From Thermogutta sp. (lineage in GTDB: Bacteria > Planctomycetota > Planctomycetia > Pirellulales > Thermoguttaceae), in assembly GCF_014359955.1 (NCBI RefSeq), contig NZ_JACIYL010000004.1:1-24894 (forward strand): DNA of 24,894 bases, read 5' to 3'. Shown piece after piece: positions 1 through 7,804 of this stretch (its first letter is position 1; each line of letters opens with the position of its first letter). The notes below the pieces were generated by a model. That model worked only from the letters and a program-made list of their open reading frames with translations. It made no database searches and was not told where the DNA came from. A program made the position numbers and the translations under genes.

Positions 1-130
1 TATCAGACCGCGCCACCGGCGTGTCGTCGTGACGATCTTCGGCGAATAAATTTTCGACCAAAATCATTACAAAGCCAATCATAAAAATAACAATTCAACA
101 CTCAATCAAAATCAAATGGAGTCGAAACCG

Positions 131-159
131 TTTCCCGTACTCGACCGGTGGCGTAAAAT
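131..159 (+). promoter_or_regulatory. Candidate sigma70-like promoter of csrA
   Basis: A TAAAAT box at 154-159 lies 17 nt after a poor -35 (TTTCCC, 131-136), about 50 nt upstream of the csrA start. The region before it (about 45-120) is strikingly AT-rich for this genome, as expected of a promoter upstream zone. Only the -10 is good, so this is a guess from spacing. Confidence 0.3.
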
Positions 160-211
160 ATGACAGCGGTGCATGCACACCTGAAATTTTTTGAGGGGCC
201 GGGTCGGCAAC

Positions 212-433
212 ATGCTCGTGCTTTCACGCAAGTGTAACGAACAGATTGTGATCGGCGACGACATTATTATCACCGTGGTGGCCATCAAGGGTGGGACCGT
301 GCGCCTCGGGATCGAAGCGCCACCTCACGTTTCCGTCCATCGCGAAGAGGTGCTTCGGGCCATTCGCCAGGCGATGGAGAATCGCAACTCGATGGGCGAG
401 AACAACCAGGCGCCCGGTAGCGATAGCGTGTGA
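212..433 (+). CDS. csrA: Carbon storage regulator CsrA
   Basis: CsrA is a small dimeric RNA-binding protein that binds GGA motifs in mRNA leaders and so controls translation and mRNA stability. The 73-residue product begins MLVLSRK, has the IGDDIIITVV and GGTVRLGIEAP strands of the family, and carries the RNA-contacting VHREEV motif. Length is normal; the last 15 or so residues are a polar tail of the kind that varies between species. I chose the ATG at 212 because homologues start at MLVLSRK; an in-frame TTG at 191 would add seven unconserved residues. A GAGGGG at 193-198 is a distant Shine-Dalgarno. No flagellar or fliW gene lies alongside, so the usual FliW-CsrA coupling is not visible here. 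purC follows 246 nt later and probably has its own promoter. Confidence 0.95.
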   Translation: MLVLSRKCNEQIVIGDDIIITVVAIKGGTVRLGIEAPPHVSVHREEVLRAIRQAMENRNSMGENNQAPGSDSV

Positions 434-559
434 TTGGCCGCTTGGTCCAGCCGATCTTTCTCGCTTTTCTTTTTGCGGCGCGGTTCACGTCGGTTTTTTT
501 ACGATCCTGTGGGCAGCCAGAGTCATGCGCTCCTGGGAAGTCCTCAAGTCGTCGGACGA

Positions 560-587
560 TTGACACCTCGGTACAATTGTCTGAAAT
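560..587 (+). promoter_or_regulatory. Candidate promoter of purC
   Basis: A consensus -35 TTGACA (560-565) is followed after 16 nt by TGAAAT (582-587), a 4 of 6 match to the -10. It would give a leader of about 85 nt for purC. A TACAAT at 572-577 is a competing -10 but lacks a -35. No transcript evidence is available. Confidence 0.35.
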
Positions 588-679
588 TTCACGGACACGG
601 AGTCCTCGGAAGCGAGCAACGAGTTCAGTACAATCTTGAAGAGTTACGTAACGCGAGATCCAATCCAAGGGAGTTGGCA

Positions 680-1567
680 ATGGTCAAAGCTGTTTTGGAA
701 ACGTCTATCCCCGGCCTTCAAAAGCGACAAGGCAAAGTTCGCGACATTTACGATTTGGGCAGTCATCTTTTGCTCATCAGCACAGATCGGATCTCGGCAT
801 TCGACTGGGTCTTGCCGACGCCGATCCCCTCGAAAGGACAGGTTCTCAATCAACTTTCTGCATTTTGGTTCAAGTTACTGGGTGAACCGAACCATCTCGT
901 GACGGTCAACCTGGACGAGATGCCACTTCCCGAACAAACCGACCGGGAAATGCTGGTCGGCCGGACCAGTTACGTGCGAAAGACGAAAGTGATCCCGATC
1001 GAGTGCGTCGTTCGGGGATACATCTCCGGTTCCGCCTGGAAAGAGTACTGCCAACGCGGAACGGTGTGCGGAATCCAGCTTCCGCCGGGTCTCAAGGAAA
1101 GCGACGAACTTCCCGAGCCGATCTTCACGCCCGCCACGAAGGCGGAGACGGGCCATGATGAAAACATCACCTTCGAGCAAATGATCGAAATCGTCGGCGA
1201 GCAACTCGCGGTAGAACTCCGGGAAAGAAGCCTCCGTATCTACAAGCGAGGAGCCGCGTACGCTAAAGAACGGGGCATTATCATCGCGGACACCAAATTT
1301 GAGTTCGGACAAGAGGACGGGCAGATTTTGCTCATCGACGAGGTGTTCACTCCGGACAGCTCGAGATTCTGGCCGGCCGACTCGTACACCCCCGGGCGAG
1401 GTCAGCCCTCGTTCGACAAGCAGTTTGTGCGGGACTGGTTGGAAAGCGCTGGATGGGACAAGAACAGTCCGCCACCGGAACTTCCAGATGACGTTGTGCA
1501 GAAAACGCGGGAAAAGTATATAGAGGCCTTCGAGCGATTGACTGGAGAAAAATTCCCATTTGCCTGA
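680..1567 (+). CDS. purC: Phosphoribosylaminoimidazole-succinocarboxamide synthase (SAICAR synthetase)
   Basis: PurC catalyses the ATP-dependent joining of CAIR and aspartate to give SAICAR in de novo purine synthesis; it is cytoplasmic. The 295-residue product shows the whole family pattern in order: GKVRDIYDLG near the N-terminus, STDRISAFDWVLP (nucleotide-binding region), ECVVRGYISGSAWKEY, TPATKAETGHDENI, IIADTKFEFG, and LIDEVFTPDSSRFWP, ending with the SFDKQFVRDWLES and KYIEAFERLTG segment. Length matches the roughly 290-300 residue form rather than the short 237-residue E. coli form. The start is the ATG at 680, with AAGGGAG six nt upstream (667-673). The same frame is open back to the csrA stop, but that extension does not resemble PurC. 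No other purine genes are nearby. An 8-bp inverted repeat follows the stop (1568-1591). Confidence 0.96.
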   Translation: MVKAVLETSIPGLQKRQGKVRDIYDLGSHLLLISTDRISAFDWVLPTPIPSKGQVLNQLSAFWFKLLGEPNHLVTVNLDEMPLPEQTDREMLVGRTSYVRKTKVIPIECVVRGYISGSAWKEYCQRGTVCGIQLPPGLKESDELPEPIFTPATKAETGHDENITFEQMIEIVGEQLAVELRERSLRIYKRGAAYAKERGIIIADTKFEFGQEDGQILLIDEVFTPDSSRFWPADSYTPGRGQPSFDKQFVRDWLESAGWDKNSPPPELPDDVVQKTREKYIEAFERLTGEKFPFA

Positions 1568-1591
1568 TCGACGCGGGTCATCGCGCGTCGA
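1568..1591. repeat. Inverted repeat after purC
   Basis: TCGACGCG (1568-1575) and CGCGTCGA (1584-1591) are perfectly complementary around an 8-nt loop, directly after the purC stop. There is no T tract behind it, so it is not a standard intrinsic terminator. It may stabilise the purC mRNA end or attenuate read-through into the next gene. Confidence 0.45.
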
Positions 1592-1631
1592 ATGTCGATT
1601 ATTGCCTTACGGGAAGGACTGAGCAGAGCCT

Positions 1632-1955
1632 ATGCCACTGTACGAGATCGAAACCGAGTATCACATCATCATTACCTGGGCTGATGATGAAGAATCGGCG
1701 AAAAACGTGGTGCGGGAAAACTATCCCCGCGAGGCCATTATCAGAATCGCGAAACGTCCCAGGAACAGTTGGGTCATCTCCAAGGCCGGGCTGGGGATTG
1801 TAGGCAAGACCGACCCCTGCCATATCGCTCGGGAATGCCTTGCCCGAGCGGCGGGAGACAAAATCCATGCGATCCGCCTTTACATGCAAGAGACCGGCGC
1901 CGACCTGGAACGAGCCAGGAAGGTCATCGAGTCGAACATGATCATGGGCTGGTAG
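1632..1955 (+). CDS. Small protein of unknown function with L7/L12-like C-terminal segment
   Basis: The product is a 107-residue soluble protein that I do not recognise as a named family. The N-terminal half (1-40) begins with a beta-strand-like YEIETEYHIIITW and is acidic around residues 17-22. Residues 77-100 (KIHAIRLYMQETGADLERAR and on to VIES) follow the same spacing as the ribosomal protein L7/L12 C-terminal motif, K-I-x-x-I-(R/K)-x-x-x-x-x-T-G-x-x-L-x-x-A-(R/K)-x-x-(V/I)-E. That fold occurs in stand-alone small proteins that are not ribosomal. There is no signal peptide or membrane segment. The gene begins 64 nt after purC on the same strand and could share its transcript; a GGGAAGGA at 1611-1618 is a plausible but distant ribosome-binding site. 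Codon pattern and composition look like a real gene. Function is open. Confidence 0.75.
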   Translation: MPLYEIETEYHIIITWADDEESAKNVVRENYPREAIIRIAKRPRNSWVISKAGLGIVGKTDPCHIARECLARAAGDKIHAIRLYMQETGADLERARKVIESNMIMGW

Positions 1956-2681
1956 CAGCGTGGGGCGGCTTGCCTTGCTCCCGGCCAGCATGTCTCGGAG
2001 CCGCTTCAGATTCCCGCAACGCTCCGTTTTTCCTGGACCTTCAGGACCAGGATAACGGCCGATTTCGTTTCGGTCGGCTTGTATCTTCGCTGCACAGGGT
2101 AACTGATATTGAAGTGACTCTGACTCCACCGGACCAAACCACCAAGCGCACTGAATTGCGGTGAGAAAAGGCGGAGAGGCAGGTGGTTGCTTCTGTTCTG
2201 CATTGCCGGTGAAGCGTTCCGGGCGTTGTGTTTCTTTTTGGTCTGTTGCTCGACTTCTTTCCACGCGCCAATCCCACTCCTGTCTGCGACCGATCGCGCC
2301 ACCAGCACGGACACTGTTTCGACCATTCCTGTCGAAACATGGGACACACAGCTTCCGCACACTGTTTCCGAATTCCAATCAGCCACCTCCTGTGAAGTTC
2401 CCCGAGATTCGCAGCCACCTTGGGCAGTCCTGGCAGTGAACCAAGCATTTGGGACTGGTCAAGCGGTCCACAGCATCGGCGATGCCCAGAACTTCGAAGA
2501 AATCGATCGCCCGGCGGTCTTTTTTGAACGGGACGCTTTTCACGGAATACAGGATCGCCCACAATACAATTCCGTGACAGATCGCCAGCTCACCGACCGG
2601 TTCTCGCTTGTTGGAATCTTTTCGCAACCGGTACGGATGAGGTCACCCATCCCCGATTATCCGACTACAGGTAACGTGGAA
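1956..2681. other. Gene-poor interval (726 nt)
   Basis: I see no convincing gene here. Several frames on both strands are open for 80-260 codons, but their translations are rich in Arg, Ser, Cys and Trp, lack domain motifs and resemble read-through of GC-rich non-coding DNA. The least bad candidate is a minus-strand frame at 2379-2627 (82 codons, with a FFEVLGIADAVDRL stretch), which I cannot assign. The interval contains one clear inverted repeat (2541-2576). It probably carries the promoter and leader of the secreted protein gene at 2682, possibly with decayed coding sequence. Confidence 0.5.
2541..2576. repeat. Perfect 8-bp inverted repeat upstream of the secreted protein gene
   Basis: CACGGAAT (2541-2548) is repeated inverted as ATTCCGTG (2569-2576) with 20 nt between. 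A TACAAT that could serve as a -10 box (2565-2570) overlaps the right arm, about 110 nt before the ATG at 2682. It could be an operator or a leader hairpin; neither is shown. Confidence 0.4.
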
Positions 2682-4622
2682 ATGAATCGGCGTATTGCAC
2701 TGAAACACCTATCACCCTTGATCAGCATCCTGACGGCGGTCATTGGGGCCAGTGCGGGCCTGGCCGAAAATCATCCACATCCGCGGCTCAATGTCGATCT
2801 CGCTCACCACTGGTCGGCAGTCCTGCTTGCAGAGCAGGCGATACCCAACACCGGAACGGGAAGCGGAGTGCAACAATCCCGGCCTTCGGCCGCGCAACTG
2901 CGTCCCGAGTTGGACAACCGTCTGAAAACCGCCCTTCGCCGCAATTTTCAGCAGACCGATCGCATCATCAGTCTGCAATCGCTTTTGGAGCGCTACTCAC
3001 GGCGAGAGGATCTCACACGTGCCGTCAAGACTTACTGGACTGTCGTGCGACTTGTCGCTTCGGTCGACATGCTTTCACAGTCCCTTTCGGAATTGGAGAC
3101 GTTCCCGTGTCCGCCAGAACGACGTCCCTATCTCGAAGGTCTTAAAGGCGGCATCACCGGGCAACTCATCGATTTGCGTGGTCAACTGGCTGCGGCACAA
3201 TTCGAACTGGCTGCTTGGGCTGGCGTGACGGATGCCCAAGGGCGAGTCTTTCCAGATGACATTCCCCACACCGGTGGCTACAACACGTATATTGACTCTC
3301 TGTTTCACGGCCAGGCCCCATTGGAAGTCCGCAAAATAGATGAACTTCTTCCACTGGTCCGGCAGTCCATCTATCTCCACTTCGTGGCGGCTCGAAGTGC
3401 TCGCGATGCGTGGCTGGCCTACCGTGATGCGGCCAACGCAGGTGCGCCCAATGTTGAAGCGGCCATGCAGATGTGGCACCTGGCCATTACTGAGAACCTC
3501 CGTTGCCTGGAGGCCGTTGAGCGGTACAACGAATTGATCCTCGAATATATCCTTGAATTACGACGTTACGGTCAAGCGCCGAGCAACATCCTGCCCATGC
3601 TCCTCGAGGAGGGCAGCCGCCGCGTGGTCTCCGGGGCCGCCGCGGGATCAACCCCCGCCAGCCGCAACACCGGGGATGCCGCGACCTCGGCGCGACAGGC
3701 CGACTTATCCGCCGAAAGGTTGCCTTTTGCTTGCAAGAATCTGGGGCCGTTCACCCCGTTGGATCGCCCACAAACGCTCATCTGCCGTCTGATCGCTTTT
3801 CGGGAGTCCGCTACCGTGGAAACCCCAGAATTAACGAAAGGCTTTTTCAGCTCCATCACGGCCACACGGCTTGAGGATTTCGTCAAGGAGCTTGCACGCT
3901 TCTGCACGGCAGAATCAATGCAGATTCGAGCAGATAAGACTTTGACGCTGTCCGAATATCTGTCCAATAGCTCGGGCCAAACAGAAGATCGCCGAGTGCG
4001 CACAATTCAGTATTGGGAGGTCGTGGAAGCCCAGGACAGGCTTTTCGTACTCATCAAACAATCGGCGGTATTATCGGAGCTTTTCCGCGTGGCGCTCCGA
4101 GAAGCCGAGCGTCCGGGAGGGGCCGAACTGGTGCTCCAGATTCACGCAGAAAGAAATGCCGCCGACGCAGCGCTTCAGGACGCCCACGCCGACCTTCTGG
4201 AAAAGCAATTCATCCTCAAGAAAAACATCCCGACCTCCGACATCGATCTGACGGCAGTCACGCCGCCCTTTGCCGGTGCGTACGACACGCGATGGAGCGA
4301 ACTTGCCCCTTACATCACTCCGGCCCAGCGCGTCCATCTGGGAAAGATTGCGTATCGGCTGCCGGGTATCTATGCGGCGATGGCGCAGACCGCATCGGCG
4401 CTCCTTTCTGCCGATCTCGCGCGCCAGCGCGATGCCGAGGCTTATTTGCGGGGCCAAATCCCTTTGAACACTGTTCTCGCGTCCGTGCAGCTCGAATTTG
4501 ACCTCTGGTTACAATTCATTGAAGGAGTCGGCCAGTACAACAGGGCGATTGCACAGTACGCAGCGAGTTGCCTGCCTTTGGCTTCGTTGAACGATTACCT
4601 CAAGGCTATCGGTGTTCAGTAG
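2682..4622 (+). CDS. Secreted helical protein with two related halves (TolC-like organisation?)
   Basis: A 646-residue protein that I do not recognise by family. Residues 1-28 form a signal peptide (MNRR, hydrophobic ISILTAVIGASAG, cleavage near GLA-EN), so it acts outside the inner membrane. The rest is almost all helical. Residues about 115-300 and 440-632 look like copies of one another: TYWTVV (117-122) matches QYWEVV (443-448), PHTGGYNT (195-202) matches PPFAGAYDT (528-536), QSIYLHF (228-234) matches PGIYAAM (561-567), and ERYNELILEY (280-289) matches GQYNRAIAQY (617-626). A Pro/Ala/Ser-rich linker (about 310-350) joins them. Duplicated helical halves with a YN-x-A-I motif recall outer-membrane efflux proteins, but no beta-strand pattern is obvious. 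The ATG at 2682 was chosen because the signal peptide starts there; the frame is open upstream to 2187 without sensible protein. The dus gene starts 19 nt downstream. Confidence 0.75.
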   Translation: MNRRIALKHLSPLISILTAVIGASAGLAENHPHPRLNVDLAHHWSAVLLAEQAIPNTGTGSGVQQSRPSAAQLRPELDNRLKTALRRNFQQTDRIISLQSLLERYSRREDLTRAVKTYWTVVRLVASVDMLSQSLSELETFPCPPERRPYLEGLKGGITGQLIDLRGQLAAAQFELAAWAGVTDAQGRVFPDDIPHTGGYNTYIDSLFHGQAPLEVRKIDELLPLVRQSIYLHFVAARSARDAWLAYRDAANAGAPNVEAAMQMWHLAITENLRCLEAVERYNELILEYILELRRYGQAPSNILPMLLEEGSRRVVSGAAAGSTPASRNTGDAATSARQADLSAERLPFACKNLGPFTPLDRPQTLICRLIAFRESATVETPELTKGFFSSITATRLEDFVKELARFCTAESMQIRADKTLTLSEYLSNSSGQTEDRRVRTIQYWEVVEAQDRLFVLIKQSAVLSELFRVALREAERPGGAELVLQIHAERNAADAALQDAHADLLEKQFILKKNIPTSDIDLTAVTPPFAGAYDTRWSELAPYITPAQRVHLGKIAYRLPGIYAAMAQTASALLSADLARQRDAEAYLRGQIPLNTVLASVQLEFDLWLQFIEGVGQYNRAIAQYAASCLPLASLNDYLKAIGVQ

Positions 4623-4641
4623 TACCAGCGAAGAAGCCAAC

Positions 4642-5811
4642 ATGTCGCGCTTTAATATGCTTGAGCACCATCCGAATAGTGTCGCCAGCAACACGATCCC
4701 ATCGCTGATGCTGCAACCAGCCGGGGAAATTCGGAAATGCGTTCCCTGCGAAGCCAATCCCGTGAGTCTGGCCGTGCGGATTGGGCCGCTCGAAATTTCT
4801 CCCCCTTTATTTCAGGCGCCCATGGCTGGTTACAGCAACTATGCATTCCGACAGCTTTTGCGACGACTGGGCGGCGTCGGGCTACTCTGCACGGAGATGG
4901 TCAGTGCCAGAGGGTTCCTCGAACTCGATCGCCGCTATGGCAAATTGCCTGAAAGACTGTGGGGCGTGCGCGAAGAACCACGTCCCGTCGCCGTTCAAAT
5001 CTGGGATAACGATCCCGATAAACTGGCTCAGGTCGCCGAAAGGCTGGTGGAAGATTTTCATGTGAGCTCGCTAGACCTTAATTTCGGGTGTCCGGCGGAG
5101 CAGATCACCAAAGGTGTGGCCTGCGGCGCGTATCTTCTGAAAGATCCGGAACTGGTCGGCAAAATCGTCTCCAGGATCGTGCGCACGGTGTCGCCCGTCC
5201 CGGTGACCGCCAAAATGCGGTTGGGCTACACCGACCATCAACTGACCGCTTGCGAAGTGGCCCGGGTTATTGAGCAGGCAGGCGGCAGTGCTGTCTTCGT
5301 CCATGGGCGAACAGCACAGCAGAAGTACCGGGGGACGGCCAACTGGGAACGAATTGCTGAAGTGAAGGCCGCTGTCCGGCGCATTCCCGTTATTGGCAAC
5401 GGCGATATTCGCTCGGCGGCCGATGCCGTCAATAATCTGAAACGCTATGGTCTGGACGGAGTCATGATTGGTCGGGCTGCCCTTTTCCGACCATGGATCT
5501 TCCGCGAAGCAGCGGCCCTGCTCGCCGGAAAAACACCTCCCCCGGAACCAACCCCAGAGGAACAATTTGATCTTATTCGCGAACAGTACGAAGTACTCAT
5601 CGGCCAGTTCGGCTCCCCAAAAGCGACCATTCTCATGAAGCAGTTTCTTTGCCGCTTTATCGCCTTTCGGCCAGGCTCCAAGCATCTGCGGGTGAACGTC
5701 CTCCATCTGAGCGAACCGCACGAAATCCTCGAGGCGGTCCGCCGATTTTTGCTGCAGACGGAGTACCCCGCATACCTGCCCGGCTCGCGTGATTCGACGG
5801 TTGTCGATTGA
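4642..5811 (+). CDS. dus: tRNA-dihydrouridine synthase (Dus family)
   Basis: An FMN enzyme that reduces specific uridines in tRNA D-loops to dihydrouridine. The 389-residue product has the Dus TIM-barrel signatures: QAPMAGYSNYAFR (58-70, FMN site), CTEMVSARG (83-91), LDLNFGCPAEQITKG (144-158, with the conserved Cys150), KMRLGY (191-196), VFVHGRT (218-224), IGNGDI (251-256) and VMIGRAAL (274-281), then the helical tRNA-binding domain. The glycine-rich loop after GCP reads KGVACGAYLL, slightly different from the common GGGA version. The start is uncertain: ATG 4642 follows a weak GAAGAAG; ATG 4657 and 4708 are also in frame, and GTG 4612 overlaps the preceding gene. The first 45 or so residues are not conserved core. 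Which Dus subtype (and so which tRNA position) I cannot say; it is closest in motif layout to DusB/DusC. Confidence 0.92.
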   Translation: MSRFNMLEHHPNSVASNTIPSLMLQPAGEIRKCVPCEANPVSLAVRIGPLEISPPLFQAPMAGYSNYAFRQLLRRLGGVGLLCTEMVSARGFLELDRRYGKLPERLWGVREEPRPVAVQIWDNDPDKLAQVAERLVEDFHVSSLDLNFGCPAEQITKGVACGAYLLKDPELVGKIVSRIVRTVSPVPVTAKMRLGYTDHQLTACEVARVIEQAGGSAVFVHGRTAQQKYRGTANWERIAEVKAAVRRIPVIGNGDIRSAADAVNNLKRYGLDGVMIGRAALFRPWIFREAAALLAGKTPPPEPTPEEQFDLIREQYEVLIGQFGSPKATILMKQFLCRFIAFRPGSKHLRVNVLHLSEPHEILEAVRRFLLQTEYPAYLPGSRDSTVVD

Positions 5812-5915
5812 ATCCGTAACCTCCGCTGAAGCAGCGAAGACTATCCAAGCCCCCGCAAGGCTTTCACAGCTTTTCCACGTGACGCTGCCACGTCGCCATG
5901 TCGGTTCCAGGAGCT

Positions 5916-6596
5916 TCAGTCCCGGGCTTCACCGAGCCAGCCTTCGCGCACGGCACCACTGGGCGAAACCTGCCACACGTGGCCTGTCTGGACGTCGAGC
6001 GCAGTGAGCCAACCGCCGCCATAGCAATAGGTATCGATGCAGACAAGATAGCCAAGATTGAGAATTTCCCCATTTTTCTGTGCCGTGTGCCCGGTGATGG
6101 CGACTTTTCCAGAAATATGGGGTCCCGGAAGATATTCGCGCAGCGAGCACCAGCGGAGTATGGTTCCATCCAGCATGTTCAGGGGGCGATGTTCATCGTA
6201 GTTCGCGTGGACGAAAAAGTGGTTTTCCGTCTCGTAGTAGGAAACACAACTTTTCAAAAAAGCGATGTGCTCCCCCGGAATCTCTTCCACCGTAGCACAA
6301 CCGTAAGAGGCCAAAGTCGCGGTCCCACCGAAGATCAACCAGTCCTGAAACGCTTCTTTGTCACCATCAAGAATGTTGAGCAGCATTTCGTCGTGGTTGC
6401 CCAGGATGGGCACCAGAGTGACATGCTGCTGAAGCCGGATCAACAGATCGACAACACCACGGCTATCAGGCCCGCGATCTATGTAGTCGCCCAAGCCGAC
6501 AATGATGTCGGAGCTTTCTGGACCGATCCAATCCAGAAGGCGTTCCAGCACGTGCCGGTAACCGTGAATGTCTCCGATAGCAATGATGCGCTTCAC
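5916..6596 (-). CDS. PP2A-like serine/threonine (metallo)phosphatase
   Basis: A calcineurin-type metallophosphoesterase of 226 residues. It shows the dinuclear-metal motifs GDIHG (8-12), GDYIDRG (36-42) and GNHDEML (66-72), a later FFVHANYD and an ITGHT segment, in the arrangement of bacterial PphA/PrpE-like protein phosphatases (bis-nucleoside tetraphosphatases of the ApaH type share the fold). There is no signal peptide, so it is cytoplasmic. Translation starts at GTG 6596, since the family begins directly with K-R-I-I-A-I-G-D-I-H-G; no strong Shine-Dalgarno is visible. It lies 174 nt downstream of cdsA on the same strand and converges with dus. Substrate (phosphoprotein or nucleotide) cannot be told from the sequence. 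Confidence 0.9.
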   Translation of the reverse strand: MKRIIAIGDIHGYRHVLERLLDWIGPESSDIIVGLGDYIDRGPDSRGVVDLLIRLQQHVTLVPILGNHDEMLLNILDGDKEAFQDWLIFGGTATLASYGCATVEEIPGEHIAFLKSCVSYYETENHFFVHANYDEHRPLNMLDGTILRWCSLREYLPGPHISGKVAITGHTAQKNGEILNLGYLVCIDTYCYGGGWLTALDVQTGHVWQVSPSGAVREGWLGEARD

Positions 6597-6770
6597 TGAA
6601 CAACCACAGTTTTACTCTGACAAAGCAGTTGCTTACTGACAACGGAGGAACGACACATTTCGGCAAGGAGCGGCATCCCCCCACTGGTGAATGCAGACGC
6701 GTCCGCCCAGACGACGGGCAGCCCCTTGCCCTTTTTACGCGAACCAGCAACGCAGGGTTTTTGGTCGCTT

Positions 6771-7730
6771 TCATCCAGTCACGGGGCTGTGAGTGGCCAG
6801 GAAAATCTGCGTGAGGTGGAAGAACACCGGAGCCGCGAAGCAAAGTGAGTCGATCCTGTCGAGAACTCCGGTATGCCCCGCCACGAGGGTCCCGTAATCC
6901 CTCACGCCGCGATCTCTCTTGATGGCAGACATGGTGAGGCTTCCTGCAAACGCAGCCACGGAAATCGCCAGAGAGAGAGCCGCCGCAATCCACACAGAAT
7001 CGAAGGGTGTCACCCACCAAAGCATGGCGCCCACCAGCGTCACACTTGCCGTCCCTCCAAGGAGCCCTTCCCACGTCTTGGTTGGATTAATCTCCGGTAC
7101 AATCACGTGACGACTGGGAAGCTGCGACCACGCAAAATGAAGTGCATCGCTGAGCTGAGCCATAAATACCAGGAAGAATAATAACCTCAGGTTGTAGGCA
7201 TCGTTACCGAAGTCAATACTCGTTAATATGGCCGGCGCGTAGCTCAAACAATAGACACAGATAAGTAATCCCATTTGAATTTTGGCCGTTCTTTCAAGGA
7301 ATCTTTTCGGGTCGCCGGAAAGGGCGATTCGGGTGTGAATGAAAAGCAACGCATATACCGGGATGATGATCGCAAAGAGTTCGTAACGTGCCAAACCCAC
7401 CAGAACATACTGTGCGGGCGTGCAAAGGACAAACACCCAGAAAAGAGCCCGGTGATCGCCCGGTCGAGTTGGCGTCAATGTGATAAACTCGCGGAGACTC
7501 CAAAACGAGATCATGCCGAACAGGACGATGGTCGCCGTCTTGCCGAGGATCATCGCCCCTGCCAATCCTGCAAAAAGCAACCACCAGGCTCTCAGACGAC
7601 CGGAGAGACTGTCCACGATGTCCGGATTGATCGCCTCGCTTCGCCCTTTTCGCAGAACCTGGACCACCACAGTGGCCACGATCAAAAGAAGCAAAACCCC
7701 GCCTAAAAGACCCCATGTGATGACATCCAT
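6771..7730 (-). CDS. cdsA: Phosphatidate cytidylyltransferase (CDP-diacylglycerol synthase)
   Basis: An inner-membrane enzyme that makes CDP-diacylglycerol from CTP and phosphatidic acid, the branch point of phospholipid synthesis. The C-terminal signature is intact: SAIKRDRGVRDYG followed by TLVAGHTGVLDRIDSL, with the acidic/basic catalytic residues, and EINPTKTWEG in the preceding loop. About eight hydrophobic helices can be seen, the first (TWGLLGGVLLLLIVATVVV) right at the N-terminus. At 319 residues it is longer than the E. coli enzyme's catalytic core, with an extra N-terminal membrane region. ATG 7730 is preferred; GTG 7742 is in frame but would overlap the GAGG element that best serves as ribosome-binding site. 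It lies 74 nt downstream of the HtrA gene on the same strand and may be cotranscribed. Confidence 0.93.
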   Translation of the reverse strand: MDVITWGLLGGVLLLLIVATVVVQVLRKGRSEAINPDIVDSLSGRLRAWWLLFAGLAGAMILGKTATIVLFGMISFWSLREFITLTPTRPGDHRALFWVFVLCTPAQYVLVGLARYELFAIIIPVYALLFIHTRIALSGDPKRFLERTAKIQMGLLICVYCLSYAPAILTSIDFGNDAYNLRLLFFLVFMAQLSDALHFAWSQLPSRHVIVPEINPTKTWEGLLGGTASVTLVGAMLWWVTPFDSVWIAAALSLAISVAAFAGSLTMSAIKRDRGVRDYGTLVAGHTGVLDRIDSLCFAAPVFFHLTQIFLATHSPVTG

Positions 7731-7804
7731 GGATCGCGACACCTCAGCGAGGCTGAAAAGAACACCCGCGCGAGTTCAATCCCTCCGCCTCTTCCCGGGG
7801 AACG

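Noticed and set aside
2..49. Possible C-terminal tail of an upstream gene (15 codons ending in TAA at 47-49)
   Set aside because: Too short to identify, and the other two plus frames also end in stops close by, so coding cannot be shown.
434..679. 82-codon N-terminal extension of PurC in the same open frame
   Set aside because: The extension is Arg/Ser/Phe-rich with no similarity to PurC; the ATG at 680 has a good Shine-Dalgarno and fits family length.
285..680. Minus-strand 131-codon frame opposite csrA and purC leader
   Set aside because: Arg/Ser-rich antisense shadow of csrA, no motifs, no ribosome-binding site.
1599..2378. Minus-strand 259-codon frame
   Set aside because: Half of it is antisense to the small gene at 1632-1955, and the translation has no domain-like features.
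2187..2681. 165-codon upstream extension of the secreted protein
   Set aside because: It would bury a clear signal peptide in the middle of the protein, and its composition is unlike the rest.
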